The notes below the pieces were generated by a model. That model worked only from the letters and a program-made list of their open reading frames with translations, was not told the DNA's origin and ran no database searches. A DNA stretch of 15,473 nt from Planctomycetota bacterium (GTDB lineage: Bacteria; Planctomycetota; Phycisphaerae; Phycisphaerales; SM1A02): NCBI GenBank assembly GCA_014381385.1, contig JACNLR010000135.1, positions 1 through 15,473 on the forward strand, in the 5' to 3' direction. Position 1 is the first letter of the stretch; each line of letters begins with the position of its first letter. Made by a program: the position numbers and the translations under genes. Shown in pieces: positions 6,357 to 13,023 of the stretch.

Positions 6357-6992
6357 ATGAACTCACCTCTACACAACTCAGACGAAAAAAACACATGGAA
6401 TTCACAAGAGCCATCGTTGGCTTCAATGGTGAGTCCACTGCGCATTGCGTTACACGAAACCGCTGATGGATGGTGCGTCGATGTTTCCTCTCTCACTCCC
6501 TGCGATGCCATGATGGCGCTCGCTCGAGAAGATTTGCTGGAAGATTCGACCATCCTCTGTGGTGTTGGTGCCTCGCAATGGGTTGCATGTGTCCAAGGGG
6601 CAGTCGAAGAAGGCGATGCAAATGCCATTATTCGCGAAGTTTCAAATGCTAATTCTCCACTTTGCGCTGACTTCCGTATGCAATCTGTTGTTACCTCAAA
6701 CGATGGCGAAAGCGTTTGTGCTCACGTTCGTGAATACGACGACGCTCTCATGCTCGCTGCAACTGCGCTTGGACGATACATGAGTGATTTTCTTTCTGAA
6801 AACGTCAGCGACCCAGACCTTGGTGTAATGGATGCGCTTCTACATAAAACCGGAACTATATCTATACGTCCAATTGAGACGGAATCGTTTTCATCCTTCG
6901 TTGACGTTGGGGTTTCAACGGGGCAGCCAAACGAACCCGCAGACATAGCAGTCATTTACGATATCCATTCCAATTCATGGCACTGCGATTAA
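6357..6992 (+). CDS. Acidic hypothetical protein, 211 aa
   Basis: I do not recognise the family. The first ~22 residues are polar and low in hydrophobics (NSPLHNSDEKNTWNSQEPS). The remainder looks like a globular acidic alpha/beta protein with several Cys residues (40, 49, 68, 78, 102, 120) and no membrane helix or signal peptide. Codon use resembles the neighbours and stop-free coding is consistent over 636 bases, so it is very likely real. The ATG at 6357 lies 13 bases after an intrinsic terminator and has neither a Shine-Dalgarno nor a good -10 box; an in-frame ATG at 6426 (MVSPLRIAL) is an alternative start with no better signals. Expression may depend on read-through of the upstream terminator. 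A strong hairpin at 7049-7075 follows the gene. Confidence 0.72.
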   Translation: MNSPLHNSDEKNTWNSQEPSLASMVSPLRIALHETADGWCVDVSSLTPCDAMMALAREDLLEDSTILCGVGASQWVACVQGAVEEGDANAIIREVSNANSPLCADFRMQSVVTSNDGESVCAHVREYDDALMLAATALGRYMSDFLSENVSDPDLGVMDALLHKTGTISIRPIETESFSSFVDVGVSTGQPNEPADIAVIYDIHSNSWHCD

Positions 6993-7003
6993 AAACTCCT
7001 TTC

Positions 7004-7029
7004 GCGCGTGGTTGCGTAAAACCACGTGC
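7004..7029 (+). repeat. Inverted repeat/hairpin 3' of the acidic protein gene
   Basis: GCGCGTGGTT (7004-7013) pairs with AACCACGTGC (7020-7029) around a 6-base loop, with one G-U wobble. The following bases are C/T-rich rather than a T-run, so it is not a canonical terminator by itself. It may protect the transcript end or act together with the next hairpin. Confidence 0.5.
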
Positions 7030-7048
7030 ATTCCTCCTCCTTGATAGA

Positions 7049-7084
7049 TCAGGGCCGGCTTAAAACCGGCCCTGACCTTTATAT
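7049..7084 (+). terminator. Probable terminator of the acidic protein gene
   Basis: TCAGGGCCGG (7049-7058) pairs perfectly with CCGGCCCTGA (7066-7075) around a 7-base loop, and CCTTTATAT follows. The stem is very strong but the T-tract is short, so termination is likely rather than certain. The hairpin overlaps the promoter of the crotonase gene. Confidence 0.65.
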
Positions 7085-7089
7085 ATACT
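7060..7089 (+). promoter_or_regulatory. Promoter of the crotonase gene
   Basis: TATACT (7084-7089, 5/6 to the -10 consensus) ends six bases before the ATG at 7096, which predicts a leaderless mRNA. A weak -35-like TTAAAA (7060-7065, 4/6) lies 18 bases upstream, inside the loop of the preceding terminator hairpin. Confidence 0.5.
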
Positions 7090-7095
7090 GTATTA

Positions 7096-7839
7096 ATGCC
7101 AATCGTCGCGCTACATAAAACAGAGACAGGAGTGCTGCACGTTACGTTACATGATCCGAGTAAAAGAAACGCACTTGGTCTAGAAATGTTTGATGCCATA
7201 GACGACGCACTCTCGCATATCAATACACAAACTCGTTGCGTCTTACTTCAGGGCGAGGGTCCTGTCTTCTGTGCGGGGTTCGACATGAAAGCGTGTGTAG
7301 ACGATATCGCCATTCTCAAAATATATATTTTGCGGTTGAGCACGCTCATTCGTTCTCTTAGAAGATTGCCCGTACCGGTGGTCGCCGCAGCTCATGGTGC
7401 GGCTATAGCCGGAGGTTGTGCGCTGTTAACTGGTTGTGATTTTATTGTTGGTTCTAAAGAAAGTAAGTACGGCTATCCAGTTCACAGAATTGGAATATCG
7501 CCGGCTGTAACAATCCCCACCCTCTTTCAAAAACTCGGTAACGGACAGGCTCGTACGCTCGCCCTTAGTGGAAGAATTATTGGCGGCAATGAGGCATTAG
7601 CCATCGGCTTACTCACACATCTTGAAGAAACAAATGAACGGGCGACGGAAACCTCACTGCGTCTAGCAGATTCTCTTGCTAACAAGCCGCCGCTTGCTCT
7701 TCAAACAACGAAACGTTGGTTAAACGAACTCGATGGTTCGCTCAACGACGAATTGTTTGATGCACCCGCCAACCACTCCGCAACTGTACTTGGAGAAGAA
7801 ACCAAAACACTCCTCAATCAAGTTTGGAATGAACAATAG
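7096..7839 (+). CDS. Enoyl-CoA hydratase/isomerase (crotonase) family protein lacking catalytic Glu
   Basis: A 247-aa crotonase-fold protein. The family binds acyl-CoA thioesters and stabilises an enolate in an oxyanion hole, and both halves are recognisable: FCAGFD (58-63) and HGAAIAGGCA (100-109, with Gly106 at the second position). Downstream, CDFIVGSKESKYGYP matches the usual region up to the second catalytic residue. In rat enoyl-CoA hydratase the catalytic glutamates are Glu144 and Glu164, 20 residues apart; the aligned positions here are Ala109 and Val129. Ordinary water addition is therefore unlikely, and another crotonase reaction or CoA-ester binding is more plausible. No thiolase, dehydrogenase or CoA ligase is adjacent. 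The gene has its own promoter with the -10 box six bases before the ATG and is convergent with thiC, eight bases away. Confidence 0.9.
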   Translation: MPIVALHKTETGVLHVTLHDPSKRNALGLEMFDAIDDALSHINTQTRCVLLQGEGPVFCAGFDMKACVDDIAILKIYILRLSTLIRSLRRLPVPVVAAAHGAAIAGGCALLTGCDFIVGSKESKYGYPVHRIGISPAVTIPTLFQKLGNGQARTLALSGRIIGGNEALAIGLLTHLEETNERATETSLRLADSLANKPPLALQTTKRWLNELDGSLNDELFDAPANHSATVLGEETKTLLNQVWNEQ

Positions 7840-7847
7840 GGAAAAAC

Positions 7848-9578
7848 TTACAGCGTTTCTTGCATCGCCTTTGCTGAACTCTCATCGGAAACATCGCTGT
7901 GGCAGGAAGCCTTGCCTTCCGTGGTCATCTCCACGTTGCCTTTCACCTTCGACGCCAGTTTGTGCACTTCTTCGGGTGTCAAAACCCCTCGCTGCTCGAG
8001 AATTTCTTTTTGCTCAATCGTAAGCGCGGCAGAAACTTTTGGTTTATCCCATGCATAGTTATCATCTTTGCCTGATGCAAACTCTTGTATTTCTTTACTA
8101 ATACGAACCGAACACCAGTCGTGACCGCACATCGCACAAAAATCTGTGTCAACATCCATATCTTCGTCGTGCATTGCACGAGCGAAATCCGGATCGAAAC
8201 TTAAATCAAAATGCTTTTGCCAATTAAGCGCAGCGCGTGCTTTTGTAAGTTCGTCATCGTTGTCTCGACTGCTGGGTATACCAAGTGCTATGTCCGCACT
8301 ATGGGCAGCAATTTTGTATGCGACACATCCTTGTTTTACGTCATCTTTTTTAGGTAATCCAAGGTGCTCCTTAGGCGTGACGTAGCAAAGCATCGCCGCG
8401 CCGTGGTATGCAGCGGCAGTCGCGCCAATGCAACTTGTTATGTGGTCGTACCCAGGGAACATATCCGTTACGAGTGGGCCAAGTACATAAAACGGAGCGC
8501 CATGACATAGCGAACGTTGCAACTTCATGTTGTATTCCACTTGGTCAAACGAAACGTGCCCCGGACCTTCGACCATAACCTGTACGCCCTTTGCCCATGC
8601 GCGCTCCGTTAACTCGCCAAGTACTTCCAATTCGCGAATTTGTGCTTCATCGGTCGCGTCAGCAAGACCTCCCGGTCGCAATCCGTCACCTAAAGAAAAG
8701 GAAACATCATATTGTCGCATCAAATCACAAATATCATCGAAGCAGTCGTACATCGGATTTTGTTTGTTGTGATGAATCATCCACTTCGCAAGAAGCGAGC
8801 CGCCACGTGAAACGATACCAATCAATCGGTCCTTGATATAGGGAATGTGTTCATGCAATACGCCTGCATGAATCGTGAAATAATCTACACCTTGCTTCGC
8901 TTGATTCTCAAGTTCATCCATAATCATTGAGGGAGTCAAGTCCTCAATCTTTTTATTGATAATCATCGAGTAAATAGGCACTGTTCCGATTGGGACTGTC
9001 GAACCATTGATGATAGCTTGCCGACAAGCATTTAAATCTCCGCCTGTTGAAAGATCCATCACAGTGTCCGCACCCCATTTCACCGACCAGTGCAACTTTT
9101 CAAGTTCTTCTTCAATACCGGAAGATACTGGGGACGCGCCCATGTTCGCATTCACTTTTGTAAGTGATGCACGGCCAATTGCCATAGGATCAAGATCCAT
9201 TGCTAGGTGCACGATGTTTGCCGGAATAATCAATCGTCCCGCCGCTACTTCGTCGCGCACTTGTTCTGCTGTTAGATGGGGTTCGCGCTGTGCCACTCGA
9301 GACATTTCGGGCGTTATCGATCCAAGTCGGGCGTGTTCAAGTTGGGTTATAGGATTTGTGGTCGCTGATTTTGCTGGAGCAAAGTCCCACGCAGTTTTTG
9401 TAGAAGGCTCGGGCATGCCGGGTGTATCAGGGGAACTAAACGTAGTCGCTCCCCCGATGTCTCCTTGCAGTGCAAAACTCGATGGTGAGGTGCCTTGTTT
9501 AAGGGTTGATGGATTATCTGCACCGTGTAGTGGTAAGGAATGTTCCGCAAGACCGACATTTGTCTGTGTATCTTTCAT
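7848..9578 (-). CDS. thiC: Phosphomethylpyrimidine synthase (HMP-P synthase)
   Basis: A 576-aa radical-SAM enzyme that rearranges 5-aminoimidazole ribotide into 4-amino-5-hydroxymethyl-2-methylpyrimidine phosphate for thiamine synthesis, competing with purine synthesis for that intermediate. Highly conserved core segments are visible: NANMGASPV (143-151), WGADTVMDLSTGG (168-180), TIHAGVL (235-241), SRGGS (257-261), SLGDGLRPG (295-303), VEGPGHV (336-342), GPLVTDMFPGYDHIT (357-371) and YVTPKEHLGLP (399-409). The [4Fe-4S] ligands are the C-terminal CX2CX4C, Cys481/484/489. Residues 1-65 are a poorly conserved, Ser/Pro-rich lead. The start is supported by TAGAAT six bases before the ATG, implying a leaderless message. 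No TPP riboswitch can fit: the divergent lipoprotein gene begins 38 bases away. No other thi gene is in the window. Confidence 0.97.
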   Translation of the reverse strand: MKDTQTNVGLAEHSLPLHGADNPSTLKQGTSPSSFALQGDIGGATTFSSPDTPGMPEPSTKTAWDFAPAKSATTNPITQLEHARLGSITPEMSRVAQREPHLTAEQVRDEVAAGRLIIPANIVHLAMDLDPMAIGRASLTKVNANMGASPVSSGIEEELEKLHWSVKWGADTVMDLSTGGDLNACRQAIINGSTVPIGTVPIYSMIINKKIEDLTPSMIMDELENQAKQGVDYFTIHAGVLHEHIPYIKDRLIGIVSRGGSLLAKWMIHHNKQNPMYDCFDDICDLMRQYDVSFSLGDGLRPGGLADATDEAQIRELEVLGELTERAWAKGVQVMVEGPGHVSFDQVEYNMKLQRSLCHGAPFYVLGPLVTDMFPGYDHITSCIGATAAAYHGAAMLCYVTPKEHLGLPKKDDVKQGCVAYKIAAHSADIALGIPSSRDNDDELTKARAALNWQKHFDLSFDPDFARAMHDEDMDVDTDFCAMCGHDWCSVRISKEIQEFASGKDDNYAWDKPKVSAALTIEQKEILEQRGVLTPEEVHKLASKVKGNVEMTTEGKASCHSDVSDESSAKAMQETL

Positions 9579-9584
9579 CCCCGC

Positions 9585-9603
9585 ATTCTACCTTCGCTAC
9601 AAT
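9585..9603. promoter_or_regulatory. Divergent, interleaved promoters of thiC and the lipoprotein gene
   Basis: On the minus strand TAGAAT (9585-9590, 5/6) lies six bases before the thiC ATG, giving a predicted start at the codon itself. On the plus strand TACAAT (9598-9603, 5/6) lies 13 bases before the lipoprotein ATG, giving a leader of about 7 bases. The two -10 boxes are only 7 bases apart and back to back, so each -35 region would overlap the other promoter. No convincing -35 hexamer is visible on either side. Confidence 0.5.
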
Positions 9604-9616
9604 CCACATTGACCGT

Positions 9617-10372
9617 ATGAGAAAAATATGTTTCATCGCAATCCTCGCCCTTGCTGGGTGCCAGTCTCAGCAAGTTGTTGATTTTGACACTGCATTGCTC
9701 CAAACAAGGGGCCCCGTAGCGATTGACATCCAATCCTTTGCAGGGAATGTCACTGTTATTGTTGATCCGTCCATTGTTGGGACCCAAGTTCAAGCGACGC
9801 AACTGGAGATTGGTCTTGAAGAAGTCCCCGAGCGCAGCGCACACATGACGTGTTCAACAAATATTGAAACTGGAATGACTGGGGAGGTCGTCCACATCGT
9901 TGCTGCTTGTGACGATAACTCGCTTGGTTTAATCAGCGCTGAAATAGTCGTTAGGTCAAACTCTATTCACGGCGTTTCGGTTACGACTTCAAATGGCAAC
10001 GTTACGTTGCTTGGAATTTCAGGTGCAGTAGATGTAAAAACAAAGGATGGCAACGTTCGAGTTGTCACGCCACTCTTGATGAACGAGCGAGTTTCAATTG
10101 AGAATCGAAGGGGTGACATTGTCTATCGCGTCCGTGGTGAGTCTTCTGGCATTATTGATGCTACCGCGTTGAACGGAGAGGTCGCGCTTGACTTGCGGCA
10201 AGGCAAGGCGATTATTCTTCCGGGCTCCACCGGCGACCATCTTTTCGCTACCTTTAACGGCGGTACAAATCCAATCATAATGCGTACAGTGGACGGCGAC
10301 GTGCGGTTATACGTTGTTGCTGACCCAGTTGGCAGCGAGCCACTTTTTAATACTGATTGGTTTACTTGGTAG
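9617..10372 (+). CDS. Lipoprotein with DUF4097-like beta-strand repeats
   Basis: A 251-aa protein. The start at 9617 gives MRKICFIAILALAGC, a short lipoprotein signal peptide with lipobox LAGC and lipidated Cys15; the in-frame extension upstream to 9506 would run antisense through thiC and is rejected. The mature protein is made of short beta-strand repeats with recurring Asn-Gly or Asp-Gly turns (SNGNVTLLG, KDGNVRVV, RRGDIVYRV, LNGEVALDL, VDGDVRLYV), the pattern of the DUF4097 beta-helical, adhesin-like family. It is probably anchored on the outer face of a membrane. It ends six bases before the rlmE start and is probably co-transcribed with it. The molecular role of DUF4097 proteins is not known, and no partner such as an anti-sigma factor is nearby. 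Confidence 0.8.
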   Translation: MRKICFIAILALAGCQSQQVVDFDTALLQTRGPVAIDIQSFAGNVTVIVDPSIVGTQVQATQLEIGLEEVPERSAHMTCSTNIETGMTGEVVHIVAACDDNSLGLISAEIVVRSNSIHGVSVTTSNGNVTLLGISGAVDVKTKDGNVRVVTPLLMNERVSIENRRGDIVYRVRGESSGIIDATALNGEVALDLRQGKAIILPGSTGDHLFATFNGGTNPIIMRTVDGDVRLYVVADPVGSEPLFNTDWFTW

Positions 10373-10378
10373 TTTACG

Positions 10379-11017
10379 ATGTCTGCACAACGCGAACTTC
10401 ACGACTTCTTTTTTAAGGAAGCAAAGCGCAAGGGTTATCGCAGTCGCGCTGCATACAAATTATCAGAGATTGATGACAAGCGAAATGTTTTGCAAAAGGG
10501 TGACTTTGTTCTTGACCTAGGCGCTGCGCCGGGAAGTTGGCTTCAAGTTGTGTCGGAGCGCATAGGCGAGCATGGCAAGGTGGTTGGCGTTGACTTGAAA
10601 ATAATTGAAGATGGACTTCCAAACAATGTTGTCACGATGCAAGAAGATGTCACGCTTTTGACTCCAAAAAGTTTTGAAGACAAATTGTTTGATGTTGTAC
10701 TCAGTGACATGGCGCCAAGTACTACAGGTACAAGAATCATAGATCATCACGGCTCGGTGAATCTTTGCCATACGGCGCTTGATTTATCTGCGACGCTCTT
10801 AAAGCCGCACGGCAACCTTGTTATGAAAGTACTTGAAGGCGAAGCATATCCTGAGCTCTTAAAGCGTTGCGCAAACTCATTTGAATCCGCCAAGGGTTTT
10901 AAACCCAAAGCATCTCGTGCTGTTTCTACAGAAATGTTTCTGGTCTGTATAGACCGCAACGAAGACATACCTAAGCCGCTTGAACTAGCTCCCGCGCCGC
11001 CCACCTCAGGCTGGTAA
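10379..11017 (+). CDS. rlmE: 23S rRNA 2'-O-methyltransferase RlmE (FtsJ/RrmJ)
   Basis: A 212-aa S-adenosylmethionine-dependent enzyme that in E. coli methylates the 2'-OH of U2552 in the A-loop of 23S rRNA, a late step in 50S assembly. The order of motifs is typical: basic N-terminal YRSRAAYKL (20-28), SAM-binding VLDLGAAPGSWLQVV (44-58), acidic VGVDL (69-73), catalytic LSDMAPSTTG (108-117), LVMKVLEG (147-154) and RAVSTEMFLV (180-189). The K-D-K-E catalytic tetrad is intact as Lys27, Asp110, Lys150 and Glu185. Length is close to the E. coli protein (209 aa). It starts six bases after the lipoprotein stop with no Shine-Dalgarno, so translation is probably coupled. The usual partner ftsH is not adjacent. 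Confidence 0.95.
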   Translation: MSAQRELHDFFFKEAKRKGYRSRAAYKLSEIDDKRNVLQKGDFVLDLGAAPGSWLQVVSERIGEHGKVVGVDLKIIEDGLPNNVVTMQEDVTLLTPKSFEDKLFDVVLSDMAPSTTGTRIIDHHGSVNLCHTALDLSATLLKPHGNLVMKVLEGEAYPELLKRCANSFESAKGFKPKASRAVSTEMFLVCIDRNEDIPKPLELAPAPPTSGW

Positions 11018-11018
11018 A

Positions 11019-11033
11019 CGACCCACGGGGTCG
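11019..11033. terminator. Small hairpin between convergent rlmE and dehydrogenase genes
   Basis: CGACCC (11019-11024) pairs with GGGTCG (11028-11033) around a 3-base loop, in the 24-base gap between two convergent stops. Neither strand has a T-tract after it, so it is at best a weak bidirectional terminator. Confidence 0.35.
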
Positions 11034-11041
11034 CTGTATCA

Positions 11042-12076
11042 TTACAGCATGCGAGCGCCGGCGGCTGTGGCTTTTTCCATGATACGCTCGGCAGTTCGAA
11101 TAGCCATCGAGCCAGCTTCCGCGTCGATATGTGGTTTTTCGCCAGTGCGAACGGAGTGAATAAAGTCTTTCGCTTGCAACGTAAGTGCGTCTTCGTCGCC
11201 AACGTGTGGTTCTTCAACTTCAACTAAATCTACGTAATCAATCGAAGATAAATCTTCGCCAGAAGCAAGTCGCGTCCGGAGGTCAAGCAATTGTTCTTCG
11301 TTTGCTATTTTACGCACCATCGTCACCGATTTATTCACAAAATCTGCAGAGACGTACGAGTCTTCGCTGATTATTCTCAGTTTGCGTTCAGTTTTTAGCC
11401 CCAAGCGACTTGCAGTTACATTCGCGGTACACCCCAAACCATCGCTTCCGGGAGGGAACTCTAACCTAGCATTACACATATCTTCCGCTTCGCCCATTAC
11501 GCTCACCGCACTTGCATAAATATCGCTTGGCTCGTTTCCTACTAACATTGTTAGTAAATCTAAATCGTGAATCATCATGTCAAGAACAACGCCAACGTCT
11601 GTGCTTCGAAATGTCATTGGACTAATTCGAACCATCTCAATGAATCGAGGTTTTAAATTTTCAATAGATGCAACTGCGCGCATAACTGGGTCATACCTGA
11701 CAACGTGCCCGACTTGTAATACAGCACCACCGTCATCCGCAGCGTCTGCAATGGCAGCCGCATCCTCGGCAGTTGGGGCAAGTGGTTTTTCAATTAAACA
11801 TGCTATGCCAAGTGCTAGAAGTGGCTCAGCTACTTCAAGATGGTGTATCGTGGGTGTTGCAATTGTGACCGCATCGACACCCTGCGCAACCAGTTCTTCT
11901 ACGGTTGCAAACGCGCTACCGCCCCATTCCTCAACTATGTCGTTTCTTCTTGTTTCGTCGTGATCAACTACACCAACAAAATCTACCCCGTCCATTTGTG
12001 CGTACACGCGAGCGTGGTGTCGACCCATACGACCAACGCCAACAACGGCGCAACGAATTGTTTTTTCTTCTTGCAT
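11042..12076 (-). CDS. Gfo/Idh/MocA-family NAD(P)-dependent sugar dehydrogenase
   Basis: A 344-aa oxidoreductase. The N-terminal Rossmann fold carries GVGRMGRHH (Gly-rich loop 13-18), an acidic end to strand 2 (VVDHD) and the family's EKPLA motif (Glu96-Lys97-Pro98). The catalytic region reads DMMIHDLDLL, with Asp166, His170 and Asp173. The GIACLIEKPLA plus DMxIHDLD combination resembles the branch that includes UDP-GlcNAc 3-dehydrogenases (GnnA type), but without an adjacent aminotransferase or lpx gene that substrate is only a possibility. An in-frame TTG one codon upstream is possible; the ATG at 12076 is preferred because TAAAAT lies six bases before it, predicting a leaderless transcript. 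An inverted repeat overlaps the region upstream of the -10 box. Confidence 0.9.
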   Translation of the reverse strand: MQEEKTIRCAVVGVGRMGRHHARVYAQMDGVDFVGVVDHDETRRNDIVEEWGGSAFATVEELVAQGVDAVTIATPTIHHLEVAEPLLALGIACLIEKPLAPTAEDAAAIADAADDGGAVLQVGHVVRYDPVMRAVASIENLKPRFIEMVRISPMTFRSTDVGVVLDMMIHDLDLLTMLVGNEPSDIYASAVSVMGEAEDMCNARLEFPPGSDGLGCTANVTASRLGLKTERKLRIISEDSYVSADFVNKSVTMVRKIANEEQLLDLRTRLASGEDLSSIDYVDLVEVEEPHVGDEDALTLQAKDFIHSVRTGEKPHIDAEAGSMAIRTAERIMEKATAAGARML

Positions 12077-12082
12077 CAATGT

Positions 12083-12114
12083 ATTTTACAGGGGGTATGC
12101 ACTCTTGGTACCCC
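12083..12114 (-). promoter_or_regulatory. Promoter with overlapping inverted repeat, dehydrogenase gene
   Basis: On the minus strand TAAAAT (plus-strand 12083-12088, 5/6 to the -10 consensus) sits six bases before the ATG. Directly upstream, GGGGTA (12092-12097) and TACCCC (12109-12114) form a 6-bp inverted repeat with an 11-base loop. It begins right after the stop codon of the upstream zinc-ribbon gene and covers part of the -35 space. It could be an RNA hairpin ending the pur operon or an operator. Confidence 0.45.
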
Positions 12115-13023
12115 TCATTGCCAACCGCGTTCTTTTTCGTATTCCTCACGTTTTTTGCTAATGCGGTTGCGTCGTCCTTTTCGTCCTTCTTCGTACTGCA
12201 TAGACCAACTAGAATCAGATGAAAATTCATATAACGCCCGTGCAAATACCTGCATAATCCAAAGCCATGGCAACATTAATCCTAATATTAATGCCCACCA
12301 CATTATGGCACCCTGCTCAGCATTTAATCCCGCTGCCGAAAAATGTTTCCAAGGCAGTACAAATACAAGTATTCCCCATGTAGCAAAACCGACCGCTACT
12401 AAATTACACTTACTCGCTGCGCTGTGCAAATCCATCCGCAGGGCGAGGTCGTGCAACCAAAACGCTAAACCAACAATTCCAATACCGCCTACAAAATGAA
12501 GCGCGAGTAAAGGCCAGTAAAATTTTAAATTGCTACCCATCGTTCCAAACTCCGTTGGTACATGGAATACAAACCAAAACACATACCCAACCACCCAGCA
12601 CCACTGCGTTGGGGGTGTCCATTTTCGTAACCATCGATACATGGGGGGCATTGAAAGGTCAACATTTGCTGGCATCATTCCAACGACAACGGTCGGCCAA
12701 AACGACGACAATCCAAAAAGCAAAAATCTATACAACCCTATCGGAATTAACGCGAACGTAACAAGTAGTTGCAATAACAATACTGCAAGTACGAAGATGC
12801 ACCCAATTCGCATCCAGTATTTCGTGCGAACACGAATATCTGGCAATGGTTCAAGGCCTTTCACTGCAATATTTGCATTAATCAGCCGCATGAATTTTCC
12901 CTGCGACATATCCCCAGAGTCTTCGCGCCCCGTGTTGCCACACTCTGGGCACGGTGCATCATTTGCGATTCCTTGCAAATCGTACCCACACGAATTACAA
13001 ATTGTTTGCTCGTTATTTTGCAT
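12115..13023 (-). CDS. Zinc-ribbon multi-spanning membrane protein
   Basis: A 302-aa protein whose N-terminus is a short zinc ribbon: Cys9 and Cys12 in CNSCGYDLQG, and Cys25 and Cys28 in CPECG. This CGYDLxG...CPECG ribbon fused to membrane segments is a recurrent architecture in Phycisphaerae-type planctomycetes, where its role is unknown. About six hydrophobic segments follow (near 71-92, 98-116, 141-153, 168-190, 207-223, 240-262). The C-terminus is strongly basic and helical (GRKGRRNRISKKREEYEKERG) and probably cytoplasmic. The ATG at 13023 is preferred over the TTG one codon upstream. Its start overlaps the end of the TPR-like gene by 11 bases in another frame, so it is translationally coupled to the purL-purQ operon. 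Confidence 0.85.
   Translation of the reverse strand: MQNNEQTICNSCGYDLQGIANDAPCPECGNTGREDSGDMSQGKFMRLINANIAVKGLEPLPDIRVRTKYWMRIGCIFVLAVLLLQLLVTFALIPIGLYRFLLFGLSSFWPTVVVGMMPANVDLSMPPMYRWLRKWTPPTQWCWVVGYVFWFVFHVPTEFGTMGSNLKFYWPLLALHFVGGIGIVGLAFWLHDLALRMDLHSAASKCNLVAVGFATWGILVFVLPWKHFSAAGLNAEQGAIMWWALILGLMLPWLWIMQVFARALYEFSSDSSWSMQYEEGRKGRRNRISKKREEYEKERGWQ

Noticed and set aside
6975..7039. 18-aa minus-strand peptide after a perfect AAGGAG run near 7037
   Set aside because: The purine run is probably chance; the frame overlaps the end of the 211-aa gene and hairpin 7004-7029, and no promoter was seen.
9007..9612. 201-aa ORF antisense to thiC
   Set aside because: It runs opposite the most conserved part of thiC and has no family resemblance.
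9506..9616. N-terminal extension of the lipoprotein ORF
   Set aside because: It would run antisense through the thiC start; the lipobox fits only the start at 9617.
9579..9616. Possible TPP riboswitch ahead of thiC
   Set aside because: Only 38 bases are available and no THI-box sequence is present.
11840..12499. 219-aa plus-strand ORF across the dehydrogenase start
   Set aside because: It overlaps two real minus-strand genes and their promoter; the translation is Cys/Ser/His-rich shadow sequence.
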